A stretch of 64,000 bases of DNA, from NCBI RefSeq assembly GCF_026627255.1, contig NZ_JAPNLM010000003.1, positions 248,001-312,000 on the forward strand. The letters run 5' to 3'. Below are positions 53,980 through 64,000 of the stretch, piece by piece. Both the position numbers and the translations under genes were made by a program. Position 1 is the first letter of the stretch. Each line of letters begins with the position of its first letter. Source of the DNA: Streptomyces antarcticus (GTDB taxonomy: Bacteria; Actinomycetota; Actinomycetes; Streptomycetales; Streptomycetaceae). The notes below the pieces were generated by a model, which was not told the DNA's origin, made no database searches, and saw only the letters and a list, made by a program, of their open reading frames with translations.

Positions 53980-55050
53980 GTGGAACGACGTACGACCGAC
54001 CGGCTGCTCAGGGCTCGCGCACAGGCGATCGGGGGCGGGGTCCGGGAGGACTCCGTCGCCGCCGTCCTCGACCGGGTGCTGGCCGTACAGGCCCAGGACC
54101 TGCCCGCGGCGGAGCTCGGGCTGCGGGTCCGCGCCCGCGGACTGACCCTCGACGCGGTGCGGCGGGCCACCGACACCGAACGCACCGCCGTGCGTGGCTG
54201 GTTCATGCGCGGCACCCTCCAACTGGTGCCCGCCGCCGACGCCCGCTGGCTGCTCGCCCTGTTCGGCCCCGTGTACCTCGCCCTCGCGGCGCGGCGGCTG
54301 CGCGAACTCGGCCTGGACCAGAGCCTGTGCGAGCGCTCCGAACGGCTCATCGCGGACGCGGTCGGCGGCGAGGGGCCGCTGACCCGCGCCCAGCTCACCG
54401 ACCGGCTCACCACCCTGGGGGTCGAGCCCAAGGGCCAGTCCGCCTTCCACCTGATCCGCCGTGCGGCGCTGGCCGGGCGGATCTGCCACGGGCCGCAGCG
54501 CGGCGGCGAGGCCACCTTCGTCCTCCTCGACGACTGGCTGCCCGCCGGCGGGCCCCCGCCCTTCACCGGAGCGGCCGCGGAGCGCGAGCTCGCCCGCCGC
54601 TACCGCCTCGCCCACGGGCCCAGTGACGCACTGGACTTCATCCACTGGTCCGGGCTGCGGACCACGGCGGGCAAGGAGGCCTGGGCCGCCGTACGGGAGA
54701 GCGGGGACACCGACACCGCCACACCGCCCGACCCCGCCGCACCGGACGTGCGGCTGCTGCCGGCCTACGACAACTACCTCGTCGGCTACCGCAGCCGGGA
54801 CCTGTCCGTACCCGCGCGGGACGAGCGCCGGGTCTGGCCCGGAGGCGGACAGATCCGTGCCACCGTCCTGGTCGACGGCCTGGCCGTCGGCACCTGGTCG
54901 CGGGGCCGGGGAGGGGCCGGCGTGAACGTCGAGCCGTTCCCCTCGGCCGCGCCCCCGACCGCCGCCGTCACCGCCGCGCTCGCCCGCGAGAGCGCCGACA
55001 TCGCCCGCTTCTCCAGCGGAACTCACAGCCTCTCTACAAAAGGCCTATAG
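53980..55050 (+). CDS. AlkZ-like (HTH_42) DNA glycosylase, candidate self-resistance protein
   Basis: Encodes 356 residues of the winged-helix DNA-binding (HTH_42) superfamily. Near the N-terminus it has VQAQDLPAAE with Gln37 and Gln39, the Q-x-Q catalytic motif of AlkZ-type glycosylases (YcaQ-type have Q-x-D). The central part carries winged-helix repeats (TRAQLTDRLTTLG) and the C-terminus the family LLPAYDNYLVGYRSRD motif. AlkZ unhooks interstrand crosslinks in the azinomycin producer, and relatives sit in other genotoxin clusters. The GTG start lies 12 nt after the PPTase gene on the same transcript. Many Streptomyces also carry non-cluster paralogues, so a resistance role is inference. 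Confidence 0.85.
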   Translation: MERRTTDRLLRARAQAIGGGVREDSVAAVLDRVLAVQAQDLPAAELGLRVRARGLTLDAVRRATDTERTAVRGWFMRGTLQLVPAADARWLLALFGPVYLALAARRLRELGLDQSLCERSERLIADAVGGEGPLTRAQLTDRLTTLGVEPKGQSAFHLIRRAALAGRICHGPQRGGEATFVLLDDWLPAGGPPPFTGAAAERELARRYRLAHGPSDALDFIHWSGLRTTAGKEAWAAVRESGDTDTATPPDPAAPDVRLLPAYDNYLVGYRSRDLSVPARDERRVWPGGGQIRATVLVDGLAVGTWSRGRGGAGVNVEPFPSAAPPTAAVTAALARESADIARFSSGTHSLSTKGL

Positions 55051-55051
55051 T
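55032..55051 (+). promoter_or_regulatory. Candidate promoter with SARP-like heptamer before the exporter gene
   Basis: CTCTACA (55032-55038), the reverse complement of the repeat heptamer at the SARP promoter, is followed after 7 nt by TATAGT (55046-55051), a good -10 box. The local sequence is AT-rich for this genome. Only one convincing heptamer is present, so SARP control is tentative. Confidence 0.45.
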
Positions 55052-55139
55052 CCGCGGATTCATAACCGCCCGCTAACTCGCGGTCCATAGCGTCAGTGCC
55101 GTCCGACAATTCCGTACCCAATCAGAAAAGGGCGTCGAC

Positions 55140-56414
55140 ATGGCACTCGGTCGGCATTCCGATTTCAATCGCCTGTGGTTCGGGCAGACCGTCAGTAATT
55201 TCGGCGACAAGATCTCCCTCCTCGCGCTCCCGACCCTCGCGGTCGTGATCCTCGACGGGGGAGCCTTCGAGGTCGGCGTGCTGGGCGCGCTGCGCTTTCT
55301 CCCCTTCCTGCTGCTCGCCCCGGTCGCCGGGCTGGTGGCCGACCGGGTGTCGAGGCGCACCGTCATGATCTTCGCCGACCTGGGCCGCTTCCTGGCCCTG
55401 GGCACGATCCCACTGGCGTTCGCCCTCGACTCCGTCAGCATGGTCCACATCTACATCGTGGCGGCGGTCACCGGCTGCCTCACCACCTTCTTCGAAGTCT
55501 CGTACCAGTCCTGGCTCCCCCAGCTCATCGGTACCGAGAACCTCATCGAGGGCAATACCAAACTCCAGATCAGCCGCAGCGTCGCCGAAGCGGTCGGCGC
55601 GGGCGCCGGCGGTGCGCTCATCCAGGTGCTCGGCGCCGCGCGCGCCATCACCGCCGACGCGTTCACCTTCCTGATCTCGCTGATCGCCCTGCTCGTCATC
55701 CGCCACCGCGACGTCCGCGAGCGGACCGTGGAGCGGAAGGCCTCCGCCAAGGCGGAGATGAAGGAGGGCATGCGGACCCTGTTCGGGAACCCGGTGCTGC
55801 GCGGCCTGTTCACCGCCAACGTCGTGGTCAACCTCGGCGCCGCCATGGGTGACGCCCTGCTGATCGTCTACGCGTACAAGGTGCTCGACCTGAGCCCCGG
55901 CCAGGTCGGCATCGCCTTCGCCGTCATGTCGGTCTTCGTCATCGTCGGCGCGGTCCTGTCCGAGCAGGTCGCCAAGGTCCTGACCGTCGGCCGGGTCCTG
56001 GTGCTCACCGCGGTCGTGCTGGGCCTCGGCTACATCGTGGTCCCGACGGGCGGCGCCATCGGCGGCTTCATCGGACTGATCGTGGTCCAGGCCGTCATCG
56101 GCTTCGTCTCGCCGATGTTCGACATCCACGTCCTCAGCCTCGTGCAGGGGGTCACCCCGAACGAGCAGATGGGCCGCGTCAGCGGCACCGCCCTCTCGGC
56201 GGTGTACGGCGCCCTGTCGCTGGGTTACTTCGCCGGCGGCGCCCTCGGCGAGGCGGTGGGCCTGACGGCCGGCCTCGCGGTGGCCGGAGCCGTCACCATC
56301 ATCGGCGGACTGACCCTGCTGGGCGGTCCGGTCTCCAAGATCAAGGAGATGCCCGGCGGCGACGACGCCGGGGAAACCAGTCCGGCCGCGGCCGAACCGA
56401 AGATCACTGCCTGA
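55140..56414 (+). CDS. MFS exporter (MFS_3 / EntS-like)
   Basis: Encodes 424 residues with about twelve transmembrane helices and the MFS_3 pattern (NRLWFGQTVSNFGDKISLLALP, GLVADRVSRRTVMI, VSYQSWLPQLIGTENLIEGN). Members export siderophores and macrolide-like drugs; here it is the likely efflux pump for the peptide product. AAAAGGG precedes ATG 55140, 89 nt after the glycosylase gene, with its own promoter candidate. It is followed directly by a strong terminator. Confidence 0.92.
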   Translation: MALGRHSDFNRLWFGQTVSNFGDKISLLALPTLAVVILDGGAFEVGVLGALRFLPFLLLAPVAGLVADRVSRRTVMIFADLGRFLALGTIPLAFALDSVSMVHIYIVAAVTGCLTTFFEVSYQSWLPQLIGTENLIEGNTKLQISRSVAEAVGAGAGGALIQVLGAARAITADAFTFLISLIALLVIRHRDVRERTVERKASAKAEMKEGMRTLFGNPVLRGLFTANVVVNLGAAMGDALLIVYAYKVLDLSPGQVGIAFAVMSVFVIVGAVLSEQVAKVLTVGRVLVLTAVVLGLGYIVVPTGGAIGGFIGLIVVQAVIGFVSPMFDIHVLSLVQGVTPNEQMGRVSGTALSAVYGALSLGYFAGGALGEAVGLTAGLAVAGAVTIIGGLTLLGGPVSKIKEMPGGDDAGETSPAAAEPKITA

Positions 56415-56428
56415 GCGGCACCCAGGGG

Positions 56429-56469
56429 GTGCGGGAGTGGGTGCCGGCCGAACGGCACCCGCTCCGCAC
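56429..56469 (+). terminator. Strong terminator after the MFS gene
   Basis: An imperfect palindrome pairs GTGCGG-G-AGTGGGTGCCG with CGGCACCCGCTCCGCAC around a 6-nt loop: 17 bp with one bulged G and one G-U pair. It begins 14 nt after the MFS stop. It implies that the next synthetase gene needs its own promoter. Confidence 0.75.
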
Positions 56470-56526
56470 TGCTCCGCGCACCCCTCCCGCGGTTAGCGGC
56501 CGCCCTTCACGGCCACCGCTCGGACC

Positions 56527-56637
56527 GCACCCGTACCGGGCGCATCCGTACCGCGCGCATCCGTACCGCCCTGCCGCGGCAGGCCGTACGCCGTACGCCC
56601 CGCACACCGCTGCACCCGTACCGCTGCACCCGTACCG
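56527..56637. repeat. Five copies of GCAYCCGTACCG upstream of NRPS
   Basis: GCACCCGTACCG at 56527 and at 56612 and 56626, and GCATCCGTACCG at 56542 and 56557; copies within each group start 14 or 15 nt apart. The array fills the region between the MFS terminator and the NRPS start codon, where a promoter should be. It could be a binding-site array or a simple repeat. Confidence 0.8.
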
Positions 56638-56706
56638 CCGCGCCGCGATCCGCGGCGCCCTCGCCGTATCCCTCTCCCGACTCCCGAAGACGCACGGAGG
56701 CTCAAG

Positions 56707-60802
<4,096 letters not shown>

Positions 60803-60810
<8 letters not shown>

Positions 60811-63800
60811 TCTCGCCGAACGGCTCGGCCGGCTGCCCCAGGGGCAGCGGTCCCGACTGCTGGGCCGGATGCGCAACCAGATGACGGCCGGTGTCGGCCG
60901 CCGCGTCGAACTCCAGCGCTCCGACCACGGACCGCGGTCCCGCTCCTCCTTCCAGCAGGAGCAGATGTGGTTCGTCGACAAGCTCGGAGCGGGCAAGGCC
61001 CGCAACAACATAGCCCTGGCGATACAGCTGGGCGGACCGCTCGACCGCGCCGCCCTGCACGAGGCGCTCAACGCCGTCGTCGCCCGCCACCAGGTCCTGC
61101 ACAGCAAGCTCGTCGAGATCGACGGCGTTCCCTGGCAGGAGCCCGTCCCCTCCTTCGTCCTCGGCGTCCAGAGCACCGACCTGGCGGGCAGCGAGGACGC
61201 GGACCGCGAACTCGCCGAACTCACCGCCTCCTGCGCCGCCGCCCCCTTCGACCTGGCCGCCGCCCCGCCCGTCCGCGCCCACCTGGTACGGCTCGCCGAG
61301 GACCGGCACGTCCTGCTCTGGGTCGTCCACCACATCGCCTGGGACCCGGGCTCGACCCGGATCTTCACCGAGGAGCTCACCGCCAGCTACGCCGCGGCGG
61401 CCGCCGGACAGCGCCCCGAGGCCCCGCCGCTCGCCGTCGAGTACGCCGACTTCGCGGCCTGGCAGCGCGCCAAGCTCGAGAACGACGAGCACGGCCGGGC
61501 GCTCGCCGGCAAGTGGCGCCAGATCCTGGCCGGCGCCGTGGCCACCGAGGTCATGCCCGACCACGCCCGCGGCCCGGAGACCCGCGGCGACGGCCGCGGC
61601 CTGAAGCTGAACCTGGACCAGAAGCTGCTGGACCGGCTCACCGAACTCGCCGAGTCGAGCAACACCACCGTCTTCACGACCCTGCTGGCCGGCTTCAACG
61701 CGCTGATGCGGCACTGGACCCGCGCCGAGGACGTCGTCGTCGGCACGGCCAGCGCCTCCCGCCCGCACCCCGACCTCGAGCAGGTCATCGGCTGCTTCGT
61801 CCAGATGATCACCCTGCGGACGGAGGTCACCGACCAGCTCACCTTCCGCGAGCTCGTCACCCGCACCGCGGCTTCGGTGATGGACTCCTTCACCAACAGC
61901 GAACTGCCCTTCGAGCAGGTCGTGGAGACCGTCCGGCCGGTCCGCGACCCGCTGCGCCACCCGCTCTTCCAGATCGAGTTCACCTCGCTGGGCCGGTGGG
62001 GCACCCACCGCGCGCAGGCCGCCGAGGTCGAGTTCACCATGGACCAACTGCACGACGGCGCAGCCAAGTTCGACATGAGCTTCCTCGTCGGCGAGAACGA
62101 CGGGCTGGAACTCTCCCTCGAGTACAACACCAGCCTCTACCGGCACGGCACCGCCAGCGCCCTCCTCGCCGCCTTCCAGCAGGTACTGGAACAGGTCGCC
62201 GAGAACCCCGACCTCCGTGTCGGCGACATCAGCCTGGTCGAGGAGCCCGCCGCCTCCCGCCACGCCCGCGAGCTGTCCCGCGGCGGCCCCCTCGACGAAG
62301 CCGCCTGGACCACCACCCTGGACCGCGCGTTCCGCGAGCGCGCCACCATCCACCCCGACGCCGAAGCCGTCCGCTTCGGCTCCGTCCGGCTGGACTACGC
62401 GGCCCTCGACCGCTGGTCCGAGGCCATCGCCCACCGGCTGCGCGACCGCGGGGTCCGCCGCGGCGACCCGGTCGCCGTCTGCGTCGCCCGCGGCCCGGCC
62501 GCCGTCGCCGGCGTGCTCGGCGTGCTCAAGGCGGGCGCCCACTACGTCCCGGTGGACCCGTCCGCGCCGGTCGAGCGAACCCGTACGGTCCTGGCCGACG
62601 CCAAGGTCCGGCACGCCCTCGTCGACGGCTCCGCGGAGCTGCCCGTACCGCTGGAGCTCGTGAACACCGGAACGTCCGCGCCCGTCCGCGAGGTCCCCTC
62701 CCTCGCGCCCAGCGCCACCCCCGGCGACCTCGCCTACGTCCTCTACACCTCGGGCAGCAGCGGCACCCCCAAGGGGGTGATGATCGAGCACCGCTCGGTC
62801 ACCCACTTCTCCCGCACCATCGCCAAGGCCTACGAGATCCGGGCCGAGGACCGGGTCCTTCAGTTCGCGCCGCTCACCTTCGACGTCTCGGTCTTCGAGC
62901 TCTTCACCACCCTCCTCGCCGGCGGCTCGCTCGTCATCGCCACCGACGACGAGCGCCGCGACCCGGCCCTGCTCCAGGCCCGGATGCGCGAGGACGCGGT
63001 GACCGTCGCCGAACTCCCGCCCGCCCTGCTGCCGCTGCTCGACCAGGCCGCCCTGCCCGCCCTGCGCCTGGTCTCCGTCGGCGGCGAGGCCTTCCCCGGC
63101 CGCCTGGTCGCCGAGTGGACCGCCGGCGAACGCCGGTTCGTCAACGGTTACGGCCCCACCGAGGCCACCGTCGCCGTCACCCTCATGGACTGCACCGGGA
63201 GCTACGACCGCAACCCGCCGATCGGCCGCCCCATGCCGGGCCACCAGGCCTTCGTACTCGACGAGCGGCTGCGCCCCGTCCCGCCCGGCGTGCCCGGCGA
63301 ACTGTGCGTGGCCGGGCCAGGCGTCGCCCGCGGCTACCTGGGCCGCCCCGACCTGACCGCCGACCGCTTCGCCGACAACCCGTACGCCGACGGACCCGAG
63401 ACCGCCCGGCTCTACCGGACCGGCGACCTGGTCCGCTGGCTGCCCGGCGGGAACCTGGACTTCCTCGGCCGCACCGACCGCCAGCTCAAGGTCCGCGGCC
63501 ACCGCATCGAGCCGGGCGAGGTCGAGTCCGTCCTCACCGGGCACCCCTCCGTCCAGCAGGCCGTCGTCGTGGCCCAGCCCGCGGCGGGCGGCGAGCGCAT
63601 GCTGACCGCCTACGTCACCGTCGAACAGGTGGGCTCCTACGCCTCCGAGGTCGCCGACGCCGAGGGCCTGCGCGCCTACACGGCCGTACGGCTGCCGGGC
63701 TACATGGTGCCGGTCGTCGTCGTCCTGGACGAACTGCCCCTCACCCCGCACGGCAAGGTCGACACGGCCGCCCTGCCCCTGCCGGCCGACCAGAGCGGAA

Positions 63801-64000
63801 CCGGCGGGACCGCGCCGCGCGACGCCATCGAGGAGCAGATCTGCCGGGACATCCTCACCCCGCTGCTGGAATGGCAGAACCCCGACGTGGAGGGCGACTT
63901 CTTCGCCCTGGGCGGCAGCTCCCTCCAGGCGACCATCGTGGTCTCCCGGGTCCGCGCCCTCTTCGGCATCGACATCGCCCTCGCCGACTTCTTCGGCCAC
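60803..64000 (+). CDS. NRPS C-A-T module (truncated by window end)
   Basis: The first 1066 codons are visible and the frame is open at the right edge. Condensation domain ~45-480, with the active-site motif HHIAWDP (176-182; Pro in place of the usual Gly), then CFVQMITLRTE; adenylation ~515-1000 (YTSGSSGTPKG, FDVSVFEL, NGYGPTEA, YRTGD, KVRGHRIEPGE, HGKVD); carrier from ~1010 with LGGSSL and Ser1040. The A-domain pocket begins D-V-F and I cannot name its substrate. ATG 60803 has GGAGG in front and overlaps the preceding NRPS stop, so the two synthetases are co-translated. Confidence 0.93.

Overview
The window is high-GC actinobacterial chromosome, almost certainly Streptomyces. The evidence is the strong GC bias at third codon positions, the family content (SARP regulator, LitR-like MerR protein, DUF3516 helicase, AlkZ-like glycosylase), many GTG starts, 4-bp ATGA/GTGA gene overlaps and several apparently leaderless promoters. 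I see no rRNA, tRNA, CRISPR array or insertion sequence.

1-16.6 kb is mostly housekeeping or conserved accessory genes: an orphan roadblock protein and a Streptomyces hypothetical, a YchJ/TesB pair, a DUF3516 SKI2-type helicase, a membrane metal-dependent hydrolase, a heterodimeric ABC exporter, a fused FAD/4Fe-4S oxidoreductase, a divergent marR/ABC-exporter pair with two palindromic operator candidates, and an MltG-like lytic transglycosylase.

16.6-22 kb is a sulfonate-sulfur operon on the minus strand. A leaderless 27-aa leader peptide ending in Cys codons is followed by SsuC-type permease, SsuB-type ATPase, SsuA-type lipoprotein, SsuD-type monooxygenase and a flavoprotein. 22.3-25.9 kb holds a small secreted protein, a Cys-rich protein, a P450, a HAD phosphatase and an Lrp regulator.

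25.9-35.2 kb resembles a light/photo-oxidative-stress regulon. On the minus strand, FAD oxidoreductase, DUF1365, cyclopropane-synthase-like methyltransferase and DUF1295 genes are joined by 4-bp overlaps. On the plus strand are an SDR/DUF2867 protein, a DNA photolyase and a LitR-like B12-binding MerR regulator, facing an overlapping LitS-like ECF sigma factor. No carotenoid genes are present in the window.

35.2-38.6 kb holds a probable decayed membrane-protein gene, a histidine phosphatase, an APC permease and a universal stress protein.

38.6 kb to the right edge is a nonribosomal peptide gene cluster that continues past the window. It contains a flavin-dependent tryptophan halogenase, its flavin reductase and a coupled antiporter; a divergent SARP regulator; an aldehyde dehydrogenase; a beta-hydroxylation cassette (A-T protein, type II thioesterase, 59-aa MbtH, P450); an A-T-Cy-MT synthetase; a Sfp-type PPTase; an AlkZ-like DNA glycosylase; an MFS exporter; a C-A-T-TE synthetase whose thioesterase has Cys in place of the nucleophilic Ser; and a C-A-T... 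synthetase that is truncated. I do not recognise the product. The genes suggest a chlorinated, tryptophan-derived peptide with a methylated or heterocyclised unit, possibly released as a strained ring and possibly DNA-reactive; those last points are inference.
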